Made by a program: the position numbers and the translations under genes | Shown: one piece after another, positions 24,353 through 32,906 of the stretch | Layout: every line of letters starts with the position of its first letter | How positions within the stretch are numbered: the first letter of the stretch is position 1 | Notes under the pieces: generated by a model | Told to the model about the DNA's origin: nothing | Seen by the model: only the letters and a program-made list of their open reading frames with translations | The model's database searches: none | Assembly: GCA_002422915.1 (NCBI GenBank) | Contig: DITV01000004.1 | Coordinates: 168,825 to 232,824 of the forward strand | Source of the DNA: Candidatus Saccharibacteria bacterium UBA6175 | GTDB taxonomy: Bacteria; Patescibacteriota; Saccharimonadia; Saccharimonadales; Saccharimonadaceae | Length of the DNA: 64,000 bases | Direction of reading: 5' to 3'

Positions 24353-26680
24353 ATGAAAAAGACCCGTCGGTCGCGTAATAGACGTATTACGTTACCCCCT
24401 GCGCTTCAAAAGAAACTGCAACCAGTTAACAACTGGTTCGCTGCGCGTTGGAAATGGTATAAAGGTCTCAGCAAACCTAAAAAAGTAGCATTGGTGGCCG
24501 GTCCAATTCTGGCGGTGATGATTATCATCCCACTTGCGACCTATATTTATTTTGCCAATGTAATTTCTGATCCCGACCAGTTGCTGAATTATAACAACAC
24601 GGGAGTTGTCTTGCTCGACAAGGACGGCGAAGCGTTTTACAGCTTTGGAACGGCCGATCGAGGTGAACGACTGTCACTTGATCAAATTTCTGATTTTACC
24701 GAAAAAGCGCTGATTTCTTCAGAGGATAAGAACTTTTACGAGCACGGTGGCTTTTCAATCATTAGTATCCTGGGCGCTTTGCTTGCCAATGTTTCGAGTG
24801 GTGACTTTACTGCCTATGGTGGTTCAACGCTCACGCAGCAGCTCGCCAAGAACACGGTTCTATATGATGATCAAACAATCATACGCAAGTATCAAGAATT
24901 GGCGATTGCCGTTGCCATTGAACAACAGTATACCAAAGACGAGATTCTCGATTTGTATTTGAACTCCGTCTATTACGGTGAGGGTGCCTTTGGGATTGAG
25001 GCCGCCGCAAAAACCTATTTCAATAAATCTGCAGCTGACCTTGACCTTGCAGAGAGTGCGATGCTGATCGGCATCTTGCCAGCCCCAAGCGCCTACTCGC
25101 CTATTTCTGGCAGTACTCAGTTTGCGACTGAACGGCAAGCTACGGTGCTTAGCCGTATGGTTGATAACGGGGTGATTACGCAGGCTGAAGCTGATGCTGC
25201 CAAGGCGCAGGTGTTGACCTACGCAGAGCCCGAATCAATTTCTGGTGCAGCGCCACACTTTGCAGAAATGGTGTTGAACCAACTCTATAGTGAATACGGC
25301 GAAGAGACGGTGAACCGCTCTGGGTATAAAGTAACCACAACACTCGACCGTTCATTACAGGCCGCTGCCAATGACGCAGTTGATGCGCGTATTGGTTTTA
25401 TTCAATCGAATGGTGGCTTCAACGCCTCTGTTGTGGCAGTAGATCCGAAGACCGGACACGTCCTTGCGTTAGTAGGAAGCGCCGACTACGCCAATACCGA
25501 CTTTGGAAAAGTAAACATGGCCACCACGCCACGCCAGCCAGGCTCAAGCGTGAAGCCACTGTATTTTGCCGAGGCGATGCAACAGCGCTTGATTTCACCA
25601 GCGACCATCTACCAAGATGAGCCAACCGATTTTGGTGGTTACCGACCGCTTAACGCTGACCGTCAGTTCCGCGGCGATATTAGCGTTCGAAATGCGCTTG
25701 CTCAGTCACTGAATATTCCAGCGGTGAAGGTGATGCAAGAACTGGGCGTTGCAGACGCTCTCGCGGCATTGAAGCGGATGGGTATTTCAACACTCAGCAA
25801 CGAAACAGATTACGGGTTGTCACTTGCACTGGGTACAGGAGAGTCGCGCTTAACAGAAATGACCAATGCCTACGCGGCACTTGGCAACGGTGGTCGCCAG
25901 TACGACCTACGGATGATTGCTCGAATCGAAGATAAGTTTGGCGACACCATTTTTCGTGAACGAGCGAATAGCCCGCGCCAGGTAATGGGAGAAGAAGCCT
26001 CTTTCCTTATTTCCGACATACTGAATGATGAAGCTGCGCGGGCGCCAATATTTGGATCAAGCCTTAATACGGGTCGCTATGATGCTGCGGTGAAAACTGG
26101 AACCACCGAGAACGCTCGAGATGCGTGGTCGATTGGCTATACCACCCAGCTTGCGGTTGGCGTATGGGTGGGCAATAATGACAATACCCCGATGCGTAAC
26201 GGAGGAGCATCAATGGCTGGTCCGATTTGGCAGCGTGTGTTACTTGCGGGGATGAATGGCAAACAGAATGAACCATTCCGAACACCAGGTGGCGTAGAGC
26301 GACTCACGATCTGTCGTAGCAATGGACTTCGTGCAGTGGGTGGTGGCACTGACGGAACCTACCAAGAGTACTTTATTCGTGGTGCAGTGCCATCGGGCAC
26401 CTGCGAAGTTCAGGTAGCACCAGTTGACACCGACGGTGACGGGGTGATTGATGAAACTGACGTGTGCGCGAACACTCCGACTGGAAGTGTTGTTGACGAA
26501 ACCGGATGCGTTGTTGCAGAAGACGGCGCCACTATAGATACCGATGGTGACGGAGTGCTTGATGCTGATGATCGATGCGCCGGGACACCTGTGAACTCAG
26601 TCGTAGATGAGAACGGTTGTCGACCCGAAGACGGTGATGGCGATGAAACACCTGTCGTGCCACTGCAACCCGCTGCATAA
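24353..26680 (+). CDS. Bifunctional penicillin-binding protein (class A) with thrombospondin type 3 tail
   Basis: A 775-residue membrane enzyme that polymerises and crosslinks peptidoglycan. Helix about 45-67. Transglycosylase (GT51) about 90-270: SSEDKNFYEHGGFS with catalytic Glu, and GGSTLTQQLAKN. Transpeptidase about 360-640: PGSSVKPLYF (SxxK), QSLNIP (SxN), VKTGTTENARDAW (KTG). The last about 90 residues hold two calcium-binding TSP3-type repeats (DTDGDGVIDETDVCANTP and DTDGDGVLDADDRCAGTP), an unusual addition for a PBP that may give wall adhesion. TATAAT lies 8 nt before the ATG. Confidence 0.92.
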   Translation: MKKTRRSRNRRITLPPALQKKLQPVNNWFAARWKWYKGLSKPKKVALVAGPILAVMIIIPLATYIYFANVISDPDQLLNYNNTGVVLLDKDGEAFYSFGTADRGERLSLDQISDFTEKALISSEDKNFYEHGGFSIISILGALLANVSSGDFTAYGGSTLTQQLAKNTVLYDDQTIIRKYQELAIAVAIEQQYTKDEILDLYLNSVYYGEGAFGIEAAAKTYFNKSAADLDLAESAMLIGILPAPSAYSPISGSTQFATERQATVLSRMVDNGVITQAEADAAKAQVLTYAEPESISGAAPHFAEMVLNQLYSEYGEETVNRSGYKVTTTLDRSLQAAANDAVDARIGFIQSNGGFNASVVAVDPKTGHVLALVGSADYANTDFGKVNMATTPRQPGSSVKPLYFAEAMQQRLISPATIYQDEPTDFGGYRPLNADRQFRGDISVRNALAQSLNIPAVKVMQELGVADALAALKRMGISTLSNETDYGLSLALGTGESRLTEMTNAYAALGNGGRQYDLRMIARIEDKFGDTIFRERANSPRQVMGEEASFLISDILNDEAARAPIFGSSLNTGRYDAAVKTGTTENARDAWSIGYTTQLAVGVWVGNNDNTPMRNGGASMAGPIWQRVLLAGMNGKQNEPFRTPGGVERLTICRSNGLRAVGGGTDGTYQEYFIRGAVPSGTCEVQVAPVDTDGDGVIDETDVCANTPTGSVVDETGCVVAEDGATIDTDGDGVLDADDRCAGTPVNSVVDENGCRPEDGDGDETPVVPLQPAA

Positions 26681-26718
26681 GTGGTATAATTAGCACAAGC
26701 AATGTATTGGATTTTCCT

Positions 26719-27381
26719 ATGTTAGAGTCTATTCTCCAATTTATCGAGCAGCTGTCCGGGTATGTCTCTGTTGAAGTGTTCGCCTTTGTCGCCTCGTTCC
26801 TTGAAGAACTGATTGCGCCCATCCCTTCGCCTTTTGTGATGACCATTGCCGGATCAATGGCCGCTGCCCAAGGCTCACCGTTCTGGTACCTGCTCATTAT
26901 CGCAATGATCGCTGCGCTTGGTAAAACGATCGCCGCCATGATTTGGTACGTTGTTGCCGATAAAGCAGAAGATGTTGTCCTCAGTAAAGTGGGTCGATAC
27001 GTTGGGCTGACGCACAAACAAGTTGAGCATTTCGGGGCTCGCTTTTCGGGACGAAAGCGTGACTACATTACGCTGTTTATCATCCGTGCTACACCGATTA
27101 TCCCGAGTGCACCTATTTCAATATTGGCGGGCTTCTTGTCTCTTCCGAAGAAGATGTTCCTGATTACTACCTATTTTGGGACGATCGTGCGCGATTTCGT
27201 CTACCTCTACATTGGCTATAGCGGCATTGAAGCGGCAACAGTCTTGGTTGAAGGTGTCGAAGGTGTTAGCTCGATCATTACCATTTTAATGGCGATTGCA
27301 GCCGTTGGGGTGGGGATATGGATTATTGTTCGAAAGCGCCGTATGAATAAACAGGCTAAAAAAGACGATTCAACACAATGA
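26719..27381 (+). CDS. DedA/SNARE-associated family membrane protein
   Basis: Start at ATG 26719 (MLESILQFIEQL), 220 residues. The pattern FLEELIAPIPSPFVMTIAGS near the N terminus, RATPIIPSAPISILAGFLSLP in the middle, and 4-5 hydrophobic segments match the DedA superfamily, several members of which translocate undecaprenyl phosphate or other lipid carriers. That would fit its place after the PBP. The stop overlaps the next start as ATGA. Confidence 0.8.
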   Translation: MLESILQFIEQLSGYVSVEVFAFVASFLEELIAPIPSPFVMTIAGSMAAAQGSPFWYLLIIAMIAALGKTIAAMIWYVVADKAEDVVLSKVGRYVGLTHKQVEHFGARFSGRKRDYITLFIIRATPIIPSAPISILAGFLSLPKKMFLITTYFGTIVRDFVYLYIGYSGIEAATVLVEGVEGVSSIITILMAIAAVGVGIWIIVRKRRMNKQAKKDDSTQ

Positions 27382-28298
27382 GACGGTTCGGGCTCATATT
27401 CCTCTCGTTTGTCCTCGTTGTGACGCTTTATTCGTTTGCGCCAGATGAGAATGTGTCGGCGGCCGACTTCCAGATGCAGACGGGCAGTTACGTGGGAACT
27501 GGGGTCACGGGACTCGCTGTGAGCGGCCTTGGCTTTCAGCCTGATTTTGTGATGATTAAATCGGCCACGACAAACGGGTCGGTGTTGTTTAAAACCAGCG
27601 CAATGCCAGCCAATACCACGGCATTCTTAAGCGCAACTGCGGTGAATACCGCTACCGCTATTACCCTCGACTCTGATGGCTTCACGCTGGGTACACTGGT
27701 GAACGTGAACGCAAGCGGTGTGGTGTATTTTTGGACAGCGGTTGGCGGATCGGACTGTACGGCAACTGGCAACTTCTGTGTGGGAACATACACCGGCACG
27801 GGTGGTACCCGCTCCATTACGGTTGGGTTTCAGCCAGAAACAGTAATAGTGAAGCGATCAACCAACATTGCCGGGCATTTTCGTACAGCAAGTATGCCGG
27901 CCAACCGGACGGAGTACTTTGTGAGCACCGCCGCCGATACGACGGGCGCCTTTATTGCCTCGTTCGGAGCAACAAACTTTAACGTCGGCGCAAGCGATAA
28001 TACCAGTGCGGCAGTCTACTACTACGTTGCATTTGGAGGGGCGAATTCAGCAGAGGGTACCTATACCGGTAACGGCGTCGATAACCGAGACATTACGGGT
28101 ATTGGCATTACCCCCGATATGGTAGTCGTAAATATCGGCCAACACGACAATCGTGTGATCCATCGCTCCCGACTTTCGGAGGCCAGCCAGCAGGCTCTCG
28201 ATATCGACTTTACGCTTTCCGACAAGCACATACACCACAACTCGATCAGTGCCGATTTGGTTGGCGCTCAGTTGGCTCAGCATGGTGCTTTTTCCTGA
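27378..28298 (+). CDS. Secreted repeat protein fused out of frame to antisense atpA (3' end artificial)
   Basis: Residues 1 to about 250 form a secreted protein: signal peptide (RRFGLIFLSFVLVVTLYSF, cleavage after VSA), then about 90-residue repeats of the type GTYTGTGG...VGFQPETVIVKR...VYYYVAFGG, similar to phage-tail or surface beta-repeat domains. The third repeat breaks off after TGIGITPDMVVV near 28130. The remaining about 55 codons to 28298 are only the complement of the atpA coding sequence (NIGQHDNRVIHRSRLS...). The gene is therefore truncated at the same point as atpA. Its start overlaps dedA by 4 bp. Confidence 0.65.
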   Translation: MRRFGLIFLSFVLVVTLYSFAPDENVSAADFQMQTGSYVGTGVTGLAVSGLGFQPDFVMIKSATTNGSVLFKTSAMPANTTAFLSATAVNTATAITLDSDGFTLGTLVNVNASGVVYFWTAVGGSDCTATGNFCVGTYTGTGGTRSITVGFQPETVIVKRSTNIAGHFRTASMPANRTEYFVSTAADTTGAFIASFGATNFNVGASDNTSAAVYYYVAFGGANSAEGTYTGNGVDNRDITGIGITPDMVVVNIGQHDNRVIHRSRLSEASQQALDIDFTLSDKHIHHNSISADLVGAQLAQHGAFS

Positions 28299-28778
28299 TT
28301 TGCTATCTCCCAGAAAGGCAATACGCTGGCCAAGCACGACGGGGAAGAACATATCAACGGCAGTAACACCTGTCGCGAGTTGCTCGTTGAGCGCACTTCG
28401 ATCCATAATACCGGGTGCCGCATTAAATACCCCGGAGGTCTGGGTGGTTTTGATTGGTCCTTTGCCATCGAGAGGCTTGCCCATTGGGTCAACCACGCGA
28501 CCAATAAGCTGTTTCCCTACGGGAATACGCAGCAGATCCTCTTGCTCGACAACCAGTGTGCCCACCGCCATTGCCTCAGAATCAATATTGAATAGAATCA
28601 CCTTGTCACCGTAGGCTTCACGAACTAAGCCACGCTGACCATCTTCAAATAAGACCTGCGCACCCAGCCGAATACCTTCAAGCCCGCGTACTTCAATCAA
28701 AAAGCTGTTGACGGCAATCACTTCACCGGTCAGGTGATTGGCTTCGACAAGTTTTTGAAATGTTCGATTATCAAACAC
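28047..28778 (-). pseudogene. atpA: F1 ATP synthase alpha subunit, C-terminal half missing
   Basis: Starting at GTG 28778 (overlapping the atpH stop as GTGTTTGA) the frame reads a good AtpA N terminus: the beta-barrel (LTGEVIAVNSFLIEVRGLEG), VGKQLIGRVVDPMGKPLDGKG, and the P-loop GDSKSGKST. After HTIVVLADI near 28131 identity to AtpA stops and the frame runs about 28 codons through the antisense of the secreted-protein gene to a stop at 28047. About 216 of the usual about 500 residues remain, so the catalytic interface, DELSEED-like and C-terminal domains are gone, and atpG, atpD and atpC do not follow. It is either a rearrangement breakpoint or a mis-join. Confidence 0.85.
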
Positions 28779-29265
28779 GGCGAAGCACCTCGCCAAAAGC
28801 GGCGCTGTTATCGAGTAGCTGACGACGGAATGACCAATCGAACACACGGCTGCCGTATCTGATGACTGCACCACCAAGAATGGTGGAGTTGAACTGGAAA
28901 GAAACAAAAATCGACGGAGAAATCGATGAACGGCACCATGCGACGAGCGTCCGTTTCAGAGAACTGGTGACCGGGGCAGCCAGTGTGATGGTGACTGTTT
29001 CGGTGTGACGCTTGAAATCCTCGAGAGTTTTGATGAGCGTTGCCATATCGCGGCTGTCTGTGGGCCCGCCATCACCCCAGTGGCTAATAATTGCTCGAGC
29101 CGGTTCGGTTAGCTCGGGGGCTGCTGGTCCCTTTTTCTTGCTGACCCGTCTCCTGATAGACTCCTGATTAAACCACTTAGCGTACTCCTTCACCTCAAGA
29201 GTAGCCCGCACCAATTCTTCGGGAGTGGCAATAGAATCCGGAAGTGCGAACTTTTTACGCTTCAT
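28771..29265 (-). CDS. atpH: F1 ATP synthase delta subunit
   Basis: A 164-residue protein between atpF and atpA, overlapping both (11 bp and 8 bp). The N-terminal helices are divergent. The C-terminal third is typical of OSCP/delta: TLAAPVTSSLKRTLV, then STILGGAVIRYGSRVFDWSFRRQL, matching the conserved GGxxIxxGdxxxDxSvrxqL ending. It links the b-subunit stalk to alpha. Confidence 0.85.
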   Translation of the reverse strand: MKRKKFALPDSIATPEELVRATLEVKEYAKWFNQESIRRRVSKKKGPAAPELTEPARAIISHWGDGGPTDSRDMATLIKTLEDFKRHTETVTITLAAPVTSSLKRTLVAWCRSSISPSIFVSFQFNSTILGGAVIRYGSRVFDWSFRRQLLDNSAAFGEVLRRV

Positions 29266-29857
29266 CGGCGACCGCTTTCTTAAAATCGTCTTTGTGCTCT
29301 TCGAGCATCTTGGTCAAATAAGCCGTCTGAGCACCAAGATCGACATCGTGCTGAAGCGTTTCGAGAAGGAAGGATAGGACTGCATCAGATAATTTGCTAT
29401 CGATTTGTGCCAGCACCTTTTCTTTTTCGACCTTGAGTTCCTCGGCGAGTTTCGCTTTCATCTCTTCTTTGTAGGCTTCCATTTCCTTGCGACCGCCATT
29501 GATGGCTTCATCGGCCTGAACGTGCATATCTTTCAAGGCTGCTTTGTAGCCTTCGAGCTCGTCATTCACAATCTTTGCACCGATTTTATGAAGTTGGTCG
29601 GTGAGCATTCCAGCAGTTCCTGCCAGGTCCTTTTCAAAGCCCTGCTTTTGGTTCTCTAGTGCTTTTCGAAACGCATCCTCGGCCTCACCGATTAGACGGG
29701 CTTTCATTCCAGCGGTCAGGTGGGGTGTTTGGTCCTCTTCACGGCGCTTTTCGGATTTTTCGGGACGGTAATGAGCGATAGCATGCTGCACTGCTAGTGT
29801 GGCAATGATGCCGACAGCTAGCGCGTTAACCATTAAGAATATTTCAAACCCACTCAT
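29255..29857 (-). CDS. atpF: F0 ATP synthase b subunit
   Basis: A 200-residue protein with one N-terminal membrane helix (GFEIFLMVNALAVGIIATLAV) followed by a long charged coiled coil (EAYKEEMKAKLAEELKVEKEK), the peripheral-stalk layout. Position before atpH and atpA supports the call. The start overlaps nothing; the upstream gene ends 13 bp before it. Confidence 0.8.
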   Translation of the reverse strand: MSGFEIFLMVNALAVGIIATLAVQHAIAHYRPEKSEKRREEDQTPHLTAGMKARLIGEAEDAFRKALENQKQGFEKDLAGTAGMLTDQLHKIGAKIVNDELEGYKAALKDMHVQADEAINGGRKEMEAYKEEMKAKLAEELKVEKEKVLAQIDSKLSDAVLSFLLETLQHDVDLGAQTAYLTKMLEEHKDDFKKAVADEA

Positions 29858-29870
29858 TTGCGTTGCCCAC

Positions 29871-30710
29871 TTATAGTCTTGTTAATATTAAATATATTGC
29901 CACAAATGCGGCCGCAAGAATAGCGAGAACCAGCCCTGACATCTGTATCACATTGCGATAGACGGCCGACTGAGAAAGAGGATTGCGGCCAACAGAAATG
30001 ATTCCGTTGCGAATCATTGAGTAGACAATAATAACAACGATAATGAGGCTGACAAGGAAAATAGCTGCACTGAGAATGATAGGCAGTGGGCTCACCTCTC
30101 GACCGGCAAATGAGTTGGCCAGGTTCTGTATGGCTGCCGGAATAATCGTTCGTTCTGGCTGCTTAAAGTACGACGACACGTTGACAAGAACGGGGACTTG
30201 TCCGATGCTCACTTCTCTTTCGCTTCCGTCACTATTCTTGATTGACTGGACGACGGGTCGTTGCAGCGTCCCTTGGGCGACGCCGATAATTCGGGCATTG
30301 TCGGTGGCTTTCATGCCAATGCCGGCAATTGGCGAGGCGGTAATGTAATCTCCCCGAGCGATTTCACCATTGATATCGCTCACGAGCACGTCCATGGTGC
30401 CACTTGTGGCAACTTGAATTTGGTTGGTCACGGAGCTGGTGATAGAGATGGAAGAACTATTGGCACTTACCACAACGCCCAGCAAGTTCTCGACGTTCTC
30501 GTTGGTCGCGGCGGTGACTTCGTCTGAAGAGTTTTCACGTAAGCTGACGAGGGTGCTGACAGAAAGGTTTTCGCTTGAGCTGTATCCCTCAGAAATAAGT
30601 GGCCCCGCCAACACGGGTACGATTGGCATGATGGACAGTGCAATCATCAAAGCCGCCGCCAGAAGGGGGCGCAGAGAGGTAGACGGGTAAGGCAGTCGAC
30701 GAAGCATCAT
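29871..30710 (-). CDS. Secreted/membrane protein upstream of atpF, c-subunit-like C terminus
   Basis: The 279-residue protein has a signal peptide or N-terminal helix (about 12-35), an extracellular domain of about 170 residues (ENLLGVVVSANSSSISI, SDINGEIARGDYITASPIAGIGM: a self-cleavage-free beta domain) and two C-terminal helices (about 205-235 and 250-277) joined by IRNGIISVGRNPLSQSAVYR. The GRNP loop recalls the polar RNP loop of F0 subunit c, but helix 2 lacks the proton-binding carboxylate. Genes for subunits a and c are absent nearby. I cannot assign a function. Confidence 0.6.
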   Translation of the reverse strand: MMLRRLPYPSTSLRPLLAAALMIALSIMPIVPVLAGPLISEGYSSSENLSVSTLVSLRENSSDEVTAATNENVENLLGVVVSANSSSISITSSVTNQIQVATSGTMDVLVSDINGEIARGDYITASPIAGIGMKATDNARIIGVAQGTLQRPVVQSIKNSDGSEREVSIGQVPVLVNVSSYFKQPERTIIPAAIQNLANSFAGREVSPLPIILSAAIFLVSLIIVVIIVYSMIRNGIISVGRNPLSQSAVYRNVIQMSGLVLAILAAAFVAIYLILTRL

Positions 30711-30848
30711 GAGATTGTATATTCCTTACGCTTATCATATCGTAAACTGCATCAGATTACGACGCCTTGACGGAATTTAAGAAAATGCTTGTGCTGGTGC
30801 AAATCTTAGCATATGATTAAAACAGTAGCGTTTTATAAAACGCCTTGC

Positions 30849-30877
30849 TTGCTTTTTTCGTAAGCTTTTAGTACTAT
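30849..30877 (+). promoter_or_regulatory. Promoter in the 30711-31102 intergenic region
   Basis: TTGCTT (30849-30854), 17-nt spacer, TACTAT (30872-30877). It drives a short unit that contains one 30-codon ORF and ends at the hairpin at 31103. Nothing else is recognisable between 30711 and 30848. Confidence 0.5.
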
Positions 30878-30959
30878 TGTTATTGTGTTTCACGCCAAAA
30901 CTAAGTAATAAAGGTCGGAGTGCGTGAAGCTGTACATAGTACAAGGAGTGTAAAATCAC

Positions 30960-31052
30960 ATGCCTATAGCCATCGAATTTGTGCCATCACGGCGCAAAAA
31001 GATAGCAGTGGATGTGGTGCCCGCCGAATGGCGAATCTTCATTGCTCACTAG
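30960..31052 (+). CDS. Possible small basic protein (30 aa) or small RNA
   Basis: ATG 30960 follows AAGGAG at 11 nt and opens 30 codons (MPIAIEFVPSRRKKIAVDVV..., ending EWRIFIAH). It lies between a plausible promoter and a strong terminator, so something is transcribed here. The peptide has alternating hydrophobic/basic residues and no known relative. A noncoding RNA is the alternative. Confidence 0.4.
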   Translation: MPIAIEFVPSRRKKIAVDVVPAEWRIFIAH

Positions 31053-31102
31053 TGCTTCAATTCGATTGAAACACTGAGCACCCCAAAACTCGAAAAAAAG
31101 AA

Positions 31103-31130
31103 AAAACACCCCAAGGCACCGGGGTGTTTT
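31103..31130. terminator. Bidirectional rho-independent terminator
   Basis: AAAACACCCC (31103-31112) pairs with GGGGTGTTTT (31121-31130) over an 8-nt loop. T-rich runs flank both sides, so it can end the small unit on the + strand and the DsbA-like gene on the - strand. Confidence 0.8.
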
Positions 31131-31146
31131 ACATTTTTATGACTAA

Positions 31147-31839
31147 TTATTCAGCGAGGGCTGCGTCGAGCAACTTTTTAATCTCTGTCAGGTCACCGTT
31201 TGAGAAGCCTGCACTTACTGCTGATGAGAGCTTCTCGCCATTGAGGATAAAGGTTGGGGTTGAGTCGACTGCTTGCTTATTGCCAAGTGCCTGGTCGAAC
31301 AATACCTTTTGGTTAACGGCGCTTGAGGCGATGTCGGCGGTGAAAGTGTCTATGTTGAGACCAATTTGCTCAGCGTAGGAAGTAAAGATGTCGGTCCGTT
31401 CAGTGCCACTGGCGGTCTTCCATGCATTCTGGTTTTCGTAGATGAGGTCGTGCATTTCCCAGTATTTATCTTGCTGACCAGCCGCTTCAGCTGCGGCCGC
31501 AGCAGCACGAGCATTCGGGTGAATTGAAGTGAGTGGGAAGTTTCGGAAAACGAATGAGATCCTGTCGCCGTACTCGGCAAGAAGTGTTTTCACTCCTGGG
31601 TGTGCACTGGCACAACCAGGGCATTCAAAATCGCCATACTCAATCAGTACGACCTTGCTCTCGGTATTGTTAAATACGCGATCGCCGATGTTGCCACTCT
31701 GCTCTGAGGCGGCTTGAACGACGTTGGCGTCGACAGATGAGACGTCGATTTGGGTTGATGTCGAGCGTGAGTAGAGGACGAGTCCTCCAAGAAGTAAGAC
31801 GACGATCGCCGTAAAAATGATCCAAGCAGTTTTGCTCAT
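31147..31839 (-). CDS. Membrane-anchored DsbA-like thiol oxidoreductase
   Basis: Start ATG 31839 with GGAGG 10 nt upstream; the longer frame lacks support. 230 residues: an N-terminal anchor helix (about 5-25), then a thioredoxin-fold domain with GDFECPGCASAHP (CxxC active site CPGC), FRNFPLTSIHPNA, and the cis-Pro loop STPTFILNG. This is the DsbA/BdbD-type layout, introducing disulfides in exported proteins; the many Cys-containing surface proteins here are likely clients. Confidence 0.87.
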   Translation of the reverse strand: MSKTAWIIFTAIVVLLLGGLVLYSRSTSTQIDVSSVDANVVQAASEQSGNIGDRVFNNTESKVVLIEYGDFECPGCASAHPGVKTLLAEYGDRISFVFRNFPLTSIHPNARAAAAAAEAAGQQDKYWEMHDLIYENQNAWKTASGTERTDIFTSYAEQIGLNIDTFTADIASSAVNQKVLFDQALGNKQAVDSTPTFILNGEKLSSAVSAGFSNGDLTEIKKLLDAALAE

Positions 31840-31927
31840 GTGTAGAAACCTCCAGTAAATACTTGTTTTATTATAGCAGAATTGCCGCCCTCGCATCGTA
31901 CGAAAATAGGGCGTACAATAAGCGTGT

Positions 31928-32872
31928 ATGGGTGCCATCCTCTGGATATTATTTGTTGTCTTGCTCACCTTATTAATCTGGGTATTTTCGATTCGTATTC
32001 GCCCAAGCGGGTTTAGTCAGTTTGAACTAAAGCGACGTGCGCTCAGCGACTCACAGATGAAAAAAGTGCTGTCGCGTGACAAAAAAGTGCCGGCACTGCA
32101 GGCAATTATCATGATCAAGCAACTCGTGCTATTGGTGGTGACCGCGTGGGTGTCTGTCTTGGCGTTCGGCTGGCTATGGGGTGTCCTGGTGATGCTCGCT
32201 GTCGTTCTGCTGCTTCAGCCGGTGAGTCGCATTGGCTTTATCTACCGTACAGCCCAGAAGTACTACGAGCAGATTGAGCCGTGGATAGTACGGCATAAGG
32301 CGTTCATCAAAGCTGCTCCGTTTCTGGCACATAGTACAAGAGATGATCACCGGGTATTCCATTCTCGTGAAGAGTTAGCACACACCATCGAACAATCCGG
32401 CGATATCCTTACCGCCAACGAGAAGACGCTCCTTGCCAGCGCCTTGGTGTTTCGTGACAAAACCGTAAAGCAGGTGATGACACCCAAAAAAGATATGGTA
32501 ACCGTACCGGCCAGTGAGTTTTTAGGGCCGCTTGTCTTGAGTGAGCTCCACCGTAGCGGACACAGTCGGCTACCCGTTATTGGCAAGGACATACACCACG
32601 TCGTCGGCGTGCTTTATTTGCAGGATTTACTCTCGCTTAATAACAAGAAGTCGCTGACTGCCGAAAAGGCGATGGACCCGAAGGTCCATTACGTAGGACA
32701 CAACGACACACTTGAAACGGCGCTCGGTATTTTCCTGCGCAGCCACCACCATTTATGTATTGTGCTGAACGACGATGGTCAAACGGTAGGACTCGTTACC
32801 ATTGAAGACGTGCTGGAAGCCCTCATCGGACGCAAGATTCTTGATGAAGACGATCCTACCGACCAGCGCTAG
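31928..32872 (+). CDS. CBS-domain membrane protein (TlyC/CorC/CNNM-like)
   Basis: A 314-residue protein: one helix at the N terminus, a double hydrophobic segment (about 58-100), then a CBS pair with KQVMTPKKDMVTVPA and EKAMDPKVHYVGHNDTLE, ending VGLVTIEDVLEALIGRKI. This matches the TlyC/CNNM family proposed in magnesium export, but the DUF21 membrane domain is short and the C-terminal CorC domain is missing. TACAAT lies 8 nt before the ATG. Confidence 0.7.
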   Translation: MGAILWILFVVLLTLLIWVFSIRIRPSGFSQFELKRRALSDSQMKKVLSRDKKVPALQAIIMIKQLVLLVVTAWVSVLAFGWLWGVLVMLAVVLLLQPVSRIGFIYRTAQKYYEQIEPWIVRHKAFIKAAPFLAHSTRDDHRVFHSREELAHTIEQSGDILTANEKTLLASALVFRDKTVKQVMTPKKDMVTVPASEFLGPLVLSELHRSGHSRLPVIGKDIHHVVGVLYLQDLLSLNNKKSLTAEKAMDPKVHYVGHNDTLETALGIFLRSHHHLCIVLNDDGQTVGLVTIEDVLEALIGRKILDEDDPTDQR

Positions 32873-32906
32873 GATAATAGAGGTCAAAATGGTATAGTGG
32901 GTGATA

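Noticed and set aside
28249..28614. Plus-strand ORF over atpA
   Set aside because: Antisense shadow without start signals.
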